A DNA stretch of 64,000 nucleotides from the NCBI RefSeq assembly GCF_032598905.1, contig NZ_CP122458.1, positions 4,861,001-4,925,000 of the forward strand, given 5' to 3'. Of the stretch, positions 8,937-16,809 are shown one piece after another. Numbering within the stretch: the stretch's first letter is position 1; each line of letters starts with the position of its first letter. The position numbers were made by a program, and so were the translations under genes. The DNA comes from Streptomyces sp. 11x1 (GTDB lineage: Bacteria; Actinomycetota; Actinomycetes; Streptomycetales; Streptomycetaceae). The notes under the pieces were generated by a model. The model was given only the letters and a program-made list of their open reading frames with translations, did not search any database and was not told the DNA's origin.

Positions 8937-8949
8937 TTGTACGCTGCAA
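8937..8949. promoter_or_regulatory. Operator-like repeat TTGTACGCTGCAA overlapping a possible leaderless promoter
   Basis: Fits TTGY-N5-GCAA and matches operator 3 at 11 of 13 positions. It contains a TACGCT (8940-8945) that could be a -10 box 6 nt before the GTG at 8952. The paralogue on the other strand has TAAAGT at the same distance before its GTG, which supports leaderless transcription of both. Confidence 0.35.
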
Positions 8950-8951
8950 AG

Positions 8952-10184
8952 GTGAAGGGGGACAAGTATCGCTTCGGAGAGTTCGAGCTGGACCTCTCCC
9001 GGCGGCAGCTCCGTCGGGCCGGCGAGCCGGTCCACGTCGAGCCTCGGGCCCTGGACCTGCTGTGCCACTTGGTCCTGCACCGGGACCGGGTGGTTCCGAA
9101 GAGCGAGTTGCTCGACGAGGTGTGGGGTGACCGCTTCGTCAGCGAGGCCGCCCTCACCACGGCGCTGCGGACCGCGCGTCTGGCCGTGGGCGACACCGGC
9201 AGCCGTCAGCAGCTGATCCGTACCGTGCACCGGCGGGGCTGTCAGTTCGTGGCGCCGGTGACAGCCGTCGGTGACGCCACGTCCGCGCGTACCGACCAGG
9301 GAACCGAAACAGTCGGGACGACAGCCGACGGGCCGAGCGGTGCCGACCGTCAGACCATCCGGTTCTGCAGGGCCGGTGACGGCACGCGCATCGCCTATGC
9401 CGCCGTCGGCTCGGGACCGCCCCTGCTCAAGGCGGCCAACTGGATGTCCCATCTCGACCTGGAGTGGACGACTCCGGTGTGGTCGCACTGGCTGCGCGGG
9501 CTCGCCCGCAACCACCGGCTGATCCGCTACGACGAGCGCGGGTGCGGCCTCTCCGACTGGGTGGTGCCGCGCTTCACGTTCGAGGACTGGGTCGACGATC
9601 TGGAGACCGTGGTCGAGGCCGTGGGGCTCGACAGGTTCCCTCTGCTCGGGGTGTCGCAGGGCGGTGCGGTGGCGGTGGCCTATGCCGTGCGCCATCCGGA
9701 GCGGGTCAGCCGGCTGATCCTCGCCGGGGCCTACGCCCGGGGGCGGCAGGTCCGGGCCCGAAGCGAGACCGAAGGTGCCGAGGCGGCCCTCGACCTGGAT
9801 GTGGCCCGGGTGGGATGGATCCATCAGGACCCCAGATTCCTGCGGGTCTTCGCCTCCCAGTTCCTGCCCGATGGCACACCGGAGGACTGGGACGAGTTCA
9901 GCGCTTTTCAGCGGCGGACGACCTCGCCGTCCAACGGGGTGCGTTTCCTTGAGGAGTTCGCCCGGATCGACGTGTCCGACATCGCCCACAGGGTGGCCTG
10001 TCCGACGCTGATCCTCCATTCCCGCGACGACGAGCGGGTGCCGGTCTCCCAGGCCAATGAACTGGCCGCGCTCATTCCCGACAGCCGGCTGGTCCTGCTC
10101 AAGAGCCGCAGTCACCTGCTCACCGAGTACGAACCGGCCTGGGACGAGTTCCTGTCGCACGTCGGCGCCTTCCTGACCGAGTGA
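8952..10184 (+). CDS. Winged-helix DNA-binding domain fused to an alpha/beta hydrolase (one-component regulator, copy 1)
   Basis: 410 residues from the GTG at 8952. Residues 1-105 form an OmpR/CadC-type winged helix: YRFGEFELDLSRRQLRR, then VEPRALDLLCHLVLHRDRVV, PKSELLDEVWGDRFVSEAAL, and RRGCQFVAPV. A polar linker leads to an alpha/beta hydrolase from about residue 135. It shows IRYDERGCGLSDW, the nucleophile elbow GVSQGG (Ser near 235), acid residues in HSRDDERVP, and the C-terminal SRSHLL histidine, so the triad looks complete. No TM segment or acyl-carrier motif is seen. The likely model is a regulator whose hydrolase fold binds or cleaves a small signal. A close paralogue lies on the opposite strand 1.5 kb away. 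Confidence 0.88.
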   Translation: MKGDKYRFGEFELDLSRRQLRRAGEPVHVEPRALDLLCHLVLHRDRVVPKSELLDEVWGDRFVSEAALTTALRTARLAVGDTGSRQQLIRTVHRRGCQFVAPVTAVGDATSARTDQGTETVGTTADGPSGADRQTIRFCRAGDGTRIAYAAVGSGPPLLKAANWMSHLDLEWTTPVWSHWLRGLARNHRLIRYDERGCGLSDWVVPRFTFEDWVDDLETVVEAVGLDRFPLLGVSQGGAVAVAYAVRHPERVSRLILAGAYARGRQVRARSETEGAEAALDLDVARVGWIHQDPRFLRVFASQFLPDGTPEDWDEFSAFQRRTTSPSNGVRFLEEFARIDVSDIAHRVACPTLILHSRDDERVPVSQANELAALIPDSRLVLLKSRSHLLTEYEPAWDEFLSHVGAFLTE

Positions 10185-10190
10185 GCCACC

Positions 10191-10218
10191 ACTCCTCAGC
10201 AGCCGAGAGCTGAGGAGT
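10191..10218 (+). terminator. Terminator hairpin after the first winged-helix/hydrolase gene
   Basis: A perfect 10-bp stem, ACTCCTCAGC pairing with GCTGAGGAGT around an 8-nt loop, 7 bp after the stop codon. Confidence 0.75.
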
Positions 10219-10803
10219 CGCGGGGCTTGGGGGGGGCGGCCCGGCCCTCTGCGGGCCGAGGGATCGGCGGGCAGCTGTCCGGACCCGGGACGGCCGTGGC
10301 CAGGTCGTCAGCGACTCGGGCCGGCGAAGTCGGTCCTGGCGGCCTCGGCGCGCTGGGCGGAGAAGCCGGCGGCCGCGTTCTTCCCCGATGACGGCGTCTT
10401 CCGAGTCTGCCCACGCCGTACGTGGGCCGCCCCCCGGAGGTGCCCGGCTCGATTCCCCGGGCAGGCTGTCGGCAGCCTACGGGCGGCTGCGGCACCATGT
10501 GCCGACCAGCCCGTGGGCCTCATCTCGCCGGCCGCATCTCGCCGGCCTCGCACGCCGCCGTCTGCATCCGGTCCGCCGGACCTGGTGCGCACCCGCTCCC
10601 CATCAACCCGGCTCACCGACTGAGCGCCACACCCTCAGCCCCTCCTCAGCACGCCCTCAGACGAGCCTCAGACGTCCACCAAGTCTTGGCGGCCGACGGC
10701 CCCGATGCTTGAACTGTGCCGGGCGGAGGGGAAGTTGTGAAGGCATCTCCCCCAGGCCGGCACTCACCTCAGACACAGGACAACGCGAGAGAAGGACACG
10801 AAG
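10219..10803. other. 585-bp intergenic region
   Basis: I see no supported gene. Open frames in all directions have shadow-like, arginine- or proline-rich translations and no ribosome sites. The last 100 bp, which contain a GAAGGA site, serve as the leader of the secreted-protein gene. Confidence 0.5.
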
Positions 10804-11268
10804 ATGCGACTCGACAACACCAGGACGTCCGGTCAGGCCCGGACTCGCCGGGGGCTGGCGCTGCTGATCGCGACCGGGGCCGGGCTGGGCTCCCTGCTGC
10901 TGGGAACGGTTCCCGCACACGCCAACGCCACCACCAAGCACGTCGCGGCGGACGGCATGTCCGTCCAGTTCAAGACGAGCGACAGCAGCCACGACGTGCG
11001 GGGGAACATCACGTTCACCGTCAACGCGGACGGCAACTGGAGGATCGACGCGAACGCGACCAACCCGCGGCCCGCGGGCCGCAACGTCCACTGGGTCTGT
11101 GACCTGTCGTGGGACGCGTCGGACGTCAGGCACTCGACGGGCACGAAGTGGGTGCCCCGCAAGTCGACCCGCACCCTCACCGCGGCGGCGTACGACCCCT
11201 TCGTCCAGGCGGACTTCGCCACCATCGCCGCCCGCGGGACGGCCGACTGCGACATCGTCATCGGCTAG
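10804..11268 (+). CDS. Small secreted protein of unknown function
   Basis: 154 residues. The start at 10804 has GAAGGA 8-9 nt before it. A signal peptide is clear: basic MRLDNTRTSGQARTRR, hydrophobic ALLIATGAGLGSLLLG, and a cleavage site around VPAHANA. The mature part of about 115 residues is polar, beta-like and Asp/Asn/Thr-rich. It has two cysteines (HWVCDLSW and ADCDIVIG) that could form one disulfide. I recognise no family. It sits alone between the two winged-helix/hydrolase genes, so it could be a target of one of them, though that is position only. Confidence 0.78.
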   Translation: MRLDNTRTSGQARTRRGLALLIATGAGLGSLLLGTVPAHANATTKHVAADGMSVQFKTSDSSHDVRGNITFTVNADGNWRIDANATNPRPAGRNVHWVCDLSWDASDVRHSTGTKWVPRKSTRTLTAAAYDPFVQADFATIAARGTADCDIVIG

Positions 11269-11298
11269 TCGTACACCGTTTCCGCAGGCCGGCGGGGA

Positions 11299-11335
11299 GT
11301 CGGGTCGGCGGGTCGGCGGGTCGGCGGGTCGGCCC
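11299..11335. repeat. Tandem repeat GGGTCGGC, about 4.5 copies
   Basis: An 8-bp unit repeated head to tail just after the secreted-protein gene. It is GC-rich and probably slippage-derived. It could fold with the GCCCGCC that follows it. Confidence 0.7.
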
Positions 11336-11635
11336 GCCGAGACCATCGACGTGCGTGAAGTCGGCCGACGACTTCACGGACGTCCGGTCAGAACATCACG
11401 GGGGAAACCGGACACACGAGGAGCATCTACTCCTGCCGTCCGTCACGGGCCCACCGGCCGAGGCTGTGCCCGTGGGCCCTCGCCCGTCGCTCATGTCCTC
11501 CATGTCCTCCCGGTGCTGCCACGGTCAAGCCGAACCGGCTGTGGCGGCGCCGGTGTGTTTGCGCGGCCACCACGGCTGTGCACCGCGCCCCGCAGCGCCC
11601 TCACGTCGTCGCAGTCGTTCCGTCTGCCGGGCGGG
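11336..11635. other. Gap between convergent genes
   Basis: 300 bp between the secreted-protein gene and the second winged-helix/hydrolase gene. I see no supported coding sequence. Confidence 0.5.
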
Positions 11636-12850
11636 CTACTCGGAGAGGAAGTTGTAGAGGTGGGTGAGGAAGGTGGGCCAGGCCGGGTCGTCGCCTGTGA
11701 ACAGGTGGTTGCGGCCTTCGAGCAGAACCAGCCGACTGTCGGGGATGAGCGTGGCCAGTTCCAGGGCCTGCGCGACAGGGACACGCGCGTCGTCGCGGGA
11801 GTGGATGATCAGCGTGGGGCAGGTCACCTCGTGAGCGACGCCCGAGACGTCGATGCGGGTGAACTCCTCCAGGAAGCGCAGGCCGTTGGCGGGCGAGGTC
11901 GTCTGACGCTGGTACGCGGCGAACGCGTCCCACTCCGCGGGAGTGGCGTCGGCGAGGAACTGGGAAGCGAAGTAGCGCAGGAAGCTGCTGCTGCTGTCCT
12001 GCGAACGCCATCCGGCGCGGGCGATGTCGAGGTCGACCTCGGCGGCATCGCGCTCGGCGTGACTGCCCGCACGGATCAACTGCCCCCGGGCATAGGCCGA
12101 GGTGAGGATCAGGTGACTGACCCGCTCGGGGCGAAGCGCGGCGTAGGCGACCGCCACCGCACCGCCCTGTGACACCCCGAGCAGAGGGAAGCGGTCGAGG
12201 CCGACGGCATCGGCCACGGCATCGAGGTCGGCGACCAGGTCGTCGAGCGTGAAGCTGCCCATGTCCCATGAGGAGAGGCCGCAGCCCCGCTCGTCGTAGC
12301 GGACGAGCTGCCGGCCGCGGGTGAGACCGTCGAACCAGTGGGCCCACATCGGGGAGGTCCGGTCGAGGTCGAGGTGGGTCAGCCAGTTGGCGGTCTTCAC
12401 CAAGGGCGGCCCCTCGCCGGTGAGCGCGTAGGCGATGCGGGTGCCGTCGGCGGACCGGCAGAAACGGATGACCTCGCGGTCCGCGGCCGCCCCGCCCCCG
12501 GGGGCCGGGGGCGGGGCGGCCGGAGCGGTGGAAGCCACCGTGGTGTGCGCCACGAACCGATAGCCGTGCGGACGCATGGTGCGAATCAGCTGCTGTCGTG
12601 TGTCACTGTCACCGATCGCGAGACGGGCCGTGCGCAGCAAGGCGGCGAGTGCGGCCTCGCTGACCGCGTGGCCGCGCCCCATCATGTCGCGCAGCTCGTC
12701 TTCGGACACGACGCGACCACGGTGCTCGACCAGGTGGCACAGAAGGTCCAGTGCCCGGGGCTCGACGTCGACCCGCTGTCCGTCATGACTGAGTCGGCGG
12801 CGGTCCGCGTCCAACGCGTACTGCCCGAACCGATACACCGCGCCGTCCAC
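11636..12850 (-). CDS. Winged-helix DNA-binding domain fused to an alpha/beta hydrolase (one-component regulator, copy 2)
   Basis: 404 residues, colinear with the protein at 8952-10184. The winged helix covers residues 1-103: YRFGQYALDADRRRL, VEPRALDLLCHLVEHRGRVV, VSEAALAALLRTARLAIGD, and MRPHGYRFVAH. The linker is Ala/Pro/Gly-rich. The hydrolase has VRYDERGCGLSSW, GVSQGG with Ser227, HSRDDARVP, and a GRNHLF histidine. The helix-wing region is more diverged than the hydrolase core (DEVWGDRF has become RDMMGRGH), so the copies may read different DNA while sensing related ligands. The start is GTG 12850. TAAAGT lies 6 nt upstream as a possible -10 of a leaderless message, and no good ribosome site is present. 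Confidence 0.88.
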   Translation of the reverse strand: MDGAVYRFGQYALDADRRRLSHDGQRVDVEPRALDLLCHLVEHRGRVVSEDELRDMMGRGHAVSEAALAALLRTARLAIGDSDTRQQLIRTMRPHGYRFVAHTTVASTAPAAPPPAPGGGAAADREVIRFCRSADGTRIAYALTGEGPPLVKTANWLTHLDLDRTSPMWAHWFDGLTRGRQLVRYDERGCGLSSWDMGSFTLDDLVADLDAVADAVGLDRFPLLGVSQGGAVAVAYAALRPERVSHLILTSAYARGQLIRAGSHAERDAAEVDLDIARAGWRSQDSSSSFLRYFASQFLADATPAEWDAFAAYQRQTTSPANGLRFLEEFTRIDVSGVAHEVTCPTLIIHSRDDARVPVAQALELATLIPDSRLVLLEGRNHLFTGDDPAWPTFLTHLYNFLSE

Positions 12851-12939
12851 ACGAAAACTTTACAACGCCTCTTCATTCTTCGGGAGTTGGGGGCCTACCC
12901 CTGCCCCCCGAGCGCCGGGCCCGCGAGTTCGGACGCCGC

Positions 12940-14520
12940 TCAGGAACGTGCCCGTTCCCGTTCCCGCAGTCGGCGCCGCAGGATCTTCCCGGAGGCCGCC
13001 TTCGGTACGGCCTCGATGAACTCGACCCGGCGGATCCTCTTGTACGGGGCGACCTGGCCCGCGACGTGGGCCATCACCTCGGTGGCGGATATCGGCACCC
13101 CGGTCATGGGCACCACGAACGCCTTCGGTATCTCGTTGCCCTCCTCATCGTCGACTCCGATCACGGCCGCGTCGGCTATGCCGGGGTGCCGCACCAGGAT
13201 GGCTTCGAGCTCGGCCGGCGCCACCTGGTAGCCCTTGTACTTGATGAGTTCCTTGACCCGGTCGACGATGAACCAGTTCCCGTCCTCGTCGACCCGGCCG
13301 ATGTCACCGGTGTGCAGCCAGCCGTCGGCGTCGACGGTCGCGTCGGTGTCCTCCGGCCGTCCGAAGTAGCCCTTCATGACCTGCGGCCCTCGGACCCACA
13401 CCTCGCCCGGCTCGCCCTCCGCCACGTCCTGACCGGTGTCGGGATCGACCAGACGTGCCTGCGTCGACGGGAGCAGATGACCCACGCACGCGACGGGCTC
13501 GTCCCGGTTGCCGTCGGCATGGATGTGCGAGGCGGGGGACAGCTCGGTCATGCCGTACGCCTGCCCGACCTCCATGCCCAGCCGGTCGGCCACCGCCGCC
13601 TGCAGTCCCGCGTCGAGCGGCGCCGCCGCGCAGATGACGCGCCGCAGGTGCGACAGGTCCAGTTTCCCGACCGCGGGGTGCTTGGCCAGCGCGAGCATCA
13701 CCGGCGGGGCGACGTAGGCGTGGGTGATGCGGTCGCGCTCCAGGCTGGTCAGGAACGCGTCGAGATCGAACCGGGCGTGGACGTACACGGTCGCGCCACG
13801 GCGCAGCGCGTTGTTGACCAGCGCGGTCAGACCGAAGATGTGGAAGAACGGCAGAATCGCGATGACACGGTCGTTCTCGTCGACCCGATGCAGCCCGTTC
13901 AACTGTTCGAGATTGGTGCACAGGTTACGGTGGGTCAGCATCACGCCCTTGGGTACGCCCGTGGTGCCACTCGAATAGGGCAGCACGGCGACGTCCACGG
14001 CCGGATCGGTCGAGAACGGCGGCACGGGTCCGTCGTTCAGCAACGCGAGCACCGATCGATGACCGTCCGCACTGTCACAGACCAGGATCTCCATGTCCCG
14101 GCCCGTCTGCCGCCGGACCAGCTCGACCGCGGCCCGCGCCGTCTCGACCAGCGGCGACACGCTCACCATCAGCCGCGCTTCGGCGTCGATCAGCTGCTTG
14201 GCGATCTCGGCGGCCGTGGCCAGCGGCGACAGTGTGGTCACCGTCCCGCCCGCGGCGGTGACCGCGTAGAGGACCACGGGGAACAGGACGGTGTTCGGCG
14301 AGTGCAGCGCGACCACGTCCCCCTTGGCGATTCCCTCGACGGCGAGGCCCGCCGCGAGCCCGCGGACCAGCGCGGCCAGTTCGCCGTACGTCACCGTTCG
14401 TCCACTGGACACGTCCACCATGGCCGGCCGGGTTCCGCGCCCCGAGGCTTCACCGAGCACCCACTCGTGGAGGGGACGATCGACGACGGCGACATCCGGG
14501 TACTTGCTCCTGAAGATCAT
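12940..14520 (-). CDS. 4-coumarate--CoA ligase-type acyl/aryl-CoA synthetase
   Basis: 526 residues from the ATG at 14520 (GGAG 5 nt before), the usual length for this ANL-family enzyme. It adenylates a carboxylic acid and transfers it to CoA. The P-loop is SSGTTGVPKGVMLTHRNL near residue 190. AYGMTELSPASHIH, EVWVRGPQVMKGYF, DGWLHTGDIG and DRVKELIKYKGYQVAP follow. The essential Lys of the C-terminal domain is in PKAASGKILRRRLRE. The N-terminus MIFRSKYPDVAVVDRPLHEW is typical of streptomycete 4CL-like proteins. No phenylpropanoid or polyketide genes lie nearby, so the acid substrate is open. It shares its strand with the hydrolase regulator 90 bp downstream but need not be linked to it. Confidence 0.92.
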   Translation of the reverse strand: MIFRSKYPDVAVVDRPLHEWVLGEASGRGTRPAMVDVSSGRTVTYGELAALVRGLAAGLAVEGIAKGDVVALHSPNTVLFPVVLYAVTAAGGTVTTLSPLATAAEIAKQLIDAEARLMVSVSPLVETARAAVELVRRQTGRDMEILVCDSADGHRSVLALLNDGPVPPFSTDPAVDVAVLPYSSGTTGVPKGVMLTHRNLCTNLEQLNGLHRVDENDRVIAILPFFHIFGLTALVNNALRRGATVYVHARFDLDAFLTSLERDRITHAYVAPPVMLALAKHPAVGKLDLSHLRRVICAAAPLDAGLQAAVADRLGMEVGQAYGMTELSPASHIHADGNRDEPVACVGHLLPSTQARLVDPDTGQDVAEGEPGEVWVRGPQVMKGYFGRPEDTDATVDADGWLHTGDIGRVDEDGNWFIVDRVKELIKYKGYQVAPAELEAILVRHPGIADAAVIGVDDEEGNEIPKAFVVPMTGVPISATEVMAHVAGQVAPYKRIRRVEFIEAVPKAASGKILRRRLRERERARS

Positions 14521-14913
14521 GACGACTCCGTATCTCGGTATCCCTGTCTGCTGCGCCGATCGGTACAGCCGGAGGCACTGAGCGGAGTGACAACGGTCTG
14601 ATGCCGGCACCGGGCCTGCCGACGCGTGTCGCTCCCACTCGCCCCCAGGGCCGGACGGACCGGGACCGCTCGATCGTCGCGCCCGCCTCCGCATCGCGGC
14701 TTGGTGGAACTCTGAGGCTTTTCTGAGGAGAAGCCGAGGGCGGACTCGACGGCGCCACGGTCACCGCGGTGAACATCGGCCACCTCGCCTGGAGGCCCTC
14801 CAGGTGGGGCGGACCGCAACCGGCTTGAGCGGTCCGTGTCCACACAGACCCGGCGGAATCCGCGCGGTCCGACCGGGGTTTCTCGTCGGCGGAGGCTGAC
14901 ATGATGCGCGGCC
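14521..14913. other. Intergenic region with an imperfect hairpin
   Basis: 393 bp without a supported gene. A 9-bp hairpin (two G-U pairs) at 14716-14735 begins GGCTTTTCT and ends GGAGAAGCC. It is the only structure I noticed. The hexamer CTGAGG occurs twice within and beside it. Confidence 0.45.
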
Positions 14914-15042
14914 ATGGGAACGAGAGACGACAGTGACGAGGCGTACGTCGTCGGCCTGTGCGAGCGGATCCTCGGTGAGTCGGCACTGGCCCAGCACCGG
15001 TTCGACTGGCTATTGGGGGACCCCGGTGCGAACGGGCGGCGA
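14914..15042 (+). pseudogene. N-terminal fragment of an endonuclease-like protein
   Basis: Residues 1-43 of an open frame read GTRDDSDEAYVVGLCERILG then ESALAQHRFDWLLGDPGANG. This matches my memory of the start of a family of small nuclease-like proteins in actinomycetes that continue with a PVDAYY...VVEYRERQH core. That core is absent: after about 15042 the frame runs into arginine-rich junk and then into the hydrolase gene. I take it as a truncated remnant. Assignment is weak, and the family identity is from memory only. Confidence 0.35.
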
Positions 15043-15144
15043 GCCAGACCGCGCCGTCGTCATCCAGACCGACGGCACCGTGCGCTGAAGATCGCAGGGT
15101 CCAGCGGTGTCCCGGGGCCGTTGCTCAGGTCTACCCTGCCGACC

Positions 15145-16026
15145 GTGCCCTCCATCTACCGCGGGCCGGCGGACCGGCGACGTGTACGGGACTGGTGTCT
15201 CCAACGGCTCGGCAGCTGGGACGTGCCGCACCGGCGCAGTGAGATCAGGACGGAGGCGGGGGTCACCAGCGTGCTCCTCGTCGGCGCGGAGCCGGTGGCA
15301 TCTTCGTCGACGGTGGTGCTGGTGCCGGGGACCAACACCAACGGTGCCGTGTGCCGCCACCTGACCGGGGCGCTCGCGGCCCGCTGGCCGACCGTCGTGC
15401 TCGACGTGCCCGGCCAGCCCGGCCTGAGCGCGGACGTCCGCCCGCGCCGGGGACGGTCCGCGTGGTACGGGCGTTGGCTCACCGAGGCATTGGAACAGGC
15501 GGTGCCGGGGCCGGCCCTGCTCGTCGGGCATTCGCTGGGCGGCGCCGTCGTACTCGCCTCCGACTCCCCGCGCATCGCCGGGCGGTTGCTGCTCTCCAGT
15601 GCCGGGCTGGTGCGGCTGCGGGTCCCGATGGGCGTGGTGGCGGCCACCGTGCCCTGGCTCGCCCGGCCGACTCTGCCGAGGAGCGCCCGACTGCTGCGTC
15701 GGATGACGGCCTTCGACGAGCGGGTGCCGGACGAGCTCACGGAGTGGATGACGCTGGTCGCCCGCAGCTGCCGCAGCAGTCTCGCCCCTCCCCCGCTGCC
15801 GCCCGAGCTGCTGGCGCGACGCCGGTCGGTGCCGTGCGTCGTGGCCACGGGTCGCCATGACGTCTTCCTGCCACCGCAGCGCCTCGGGTCGGCCGCCCAG
15901 CGGCACCTCGGCGCCCGGTTGCACGTCTTGGACGACTCGGGTCACCTACTGCTGGACGAGTCTCCCGACGAGGTCGTCGCGTTGGTGGCGCGGGCCCTGG
16001 CTTCCGCGTACGGGGACGGCGCGTGA
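15145..16026 (+). CDS. Alpha/beta hydrolase
   Basis: 293 residues if started at the GTG at 15145. TACCCT seven bases upstream suggests a leaderless message, and no ribosome site is seen. The same frame is open back to 14914, but that part reads like an unrelated remnant. The fold is clear: VVLVPGTNTNGAVCRHL (oxyanion loop), VVLDVPGQPGLS, the nucleophile elbow LLVGHSLGGAVVLASD (Ser near residue 127), TGRHDVFLPPQRL with the acid, and DSGHLLLDESPDEV with the histidine. It resembles general esterase/lipase-type hydrolases of this length. The substrate is not predictable. It is convergent with the potassium-channel regulator gene. Confidence 0.82.
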   Translation: MPSIYRGPADRRRVRDWCLQRLGSWDVPHRRSEIRTEAGVTSVLLVGAEPVASSSTVVLVPGTNTNGAVCRHLTGALAARWPTVVLDVPGQPGLSADVRPRRGRSAWYGRWLTEALEQAVPGPALLVGHSLGGAVVLASDSPRIAGRLLLSSAGLVRLRVPMGVVAATVPWLARPTLPRSARLLRRMTAFDERVPDELTEWMTLVARSCRSSLAPPPLPPELLARRRSVPCVVATGRHDVFLPPQRLGSAAQRHLGARLHVLDDSGHLLLDESPDEVVALVARALASAYGDGA

Positions 16027-16043
16027 CAGAAGACGGATGGCAC

Positions 16044-16100
16044 AGCTCGGTTCAGCTCGGCTCGGCTCGGCTCGGTTCAGCTCGGTTCAGCTCAGCTCGG
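16044..16100. repeat. Pentanucleotide repeat (GCTCG/GTTCA), about 11 units
   Basis: Tandem 5-mers alternating GCTCG and GTTCA between two convergent stops. The repeat runs into the last codons of the ktrA-like gene (stop at 16087), encoding part of its C-terminal AELS end. It is probably a slippage product that may act as a weak bidirectional terminator. Confidence 0.7.
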
Positions 16101-16809
16101 CGAAGGTCTCCACCGCGTGGGTCTTGCCGGTGACCACGATGACGTCGCCCTTCTGGACGACCGTGTCGGCGGTGGCGTACGTGAAGTCCTCACCGGGGCG
16201 CTTGATGCCGACGACCGTGACGCCGTACCGGCTGCGGACGTGGCTCTGGCCGAGGGGGACGCCGGTGGCGATGTCCGGGGCGACGGTCTTCACCAGGGCG
16301 TAGTCGTCGTCGAACTCGATGAAGTCCAGCATCCGGCCGGTGACCAGGTGGGCGACGCGTTCGCCCATCTCGTGCTCGGGCAGGACGACGTGGTGGACGC
16401 CGAGTCGTTCGAGGATCTGGCCGTGCTGGCGGCTGATGGCCTTGGCCCAGATGTTGGGCACCTCGGCCTCCAGCAGGTTGGAGCTGACCAGGATGGACGC
16501 CTCGATGTCGGTGCCGATGCCGACGACGGCGCTGGTGAAGTCGTGTACGCCGAGCTGGCGGAGCACCTCGGGATCGGTGCAGTCGGCGACCGCCGAGTGC
16601 GTCAGTCCGTCGCTGTACTTCTGCACGAGCCGGGTGTCGGTGTCGATGCCGAGGACGTCCCAGCCGCGGTGCATCAGCTCGTTCGCCAGCGAGCTGCCGA
16701 AACGGCCGAGGCCGATGACCGCGACCCGCTGGTCCCCGGCGTGCTGGATGGTCTGGTGGGCCAGGCGCTTGCGGCGGCGTCGGCGCAGGGAGTGCAGGTA
16801 GTTAACCAA
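16087..16809 (-). CDS. ktrA: Potassium-uptake regulatory subunit, RCK/TrkA type (KtrA-like)
   Basis: 240 residues. After a short basic N-terminus, the Rossmann RCK_N domain begins RVAVIGLGRFGSSLANELMH with the GxGxxG nucleotide site. It continues WDVLGIDTDTRLVQKYSDGL, VVGIGTDIEASILVSSNLLE, and then VLPEHEMGERVAHLVTGRML. The RCK_C domain covers about residues 150-240 (GVTVVGIKRPGEDFTYATAD and QKGDVIVVTG). Such subunits form an octameric ring that gates a KtrB/TrkH pore in response to ATP/ADP. The family also has c-di-AMP-binding members through RCK_C. The start is TTG 16809, overlapping the pore gene by 8 bp, with GAGGAG about 10 nt upstream. It is cotranscribed with the pore gene. Confidence 0.9.
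   Translation of the reverse strand: MVNYLHSLRRRRRKRLAHQTIQHAGDQRVAVIGLGRFGSSLANELMHRGWDVLGIDTDTRLVQKYSDGLTHSAVADCTDPEVLRQLGVHDFTSAVVGIGTDIEASILVSSNLLEAEVPNIWAKAISRQHGQILERLGVHHVVLPEHEMGERVAHLVTGRMLDFIEFDDDYALVKTVAPDIATGVPLGQSHVRSRYGVTVVGIKRPGEDFTYATADTVVQKGDVIVVTGKTHAVETFAELS

Noticed and set aside
12940..16026. Secondary-metabolite cluster built around the CoA ligase and hydrolase
   Set aside because: No ketosynthase, carrier protein, terpene or NRPS genes nearby. The flanking genes are regulators and cation transporters.
14914..16026. A single 370-residue hydrolase starting at 14914
   Set aside because: The first 43 residues resemble a different family and are followed by arginine-rich sequence. 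The hydrolase fold starts after 15145.
16044..16100. Pentamer repeats considered as a CRISPR array
   Set aside because: The units are 5 bp with no spacers, and no cas genes are nearby. It is a simple repeat.
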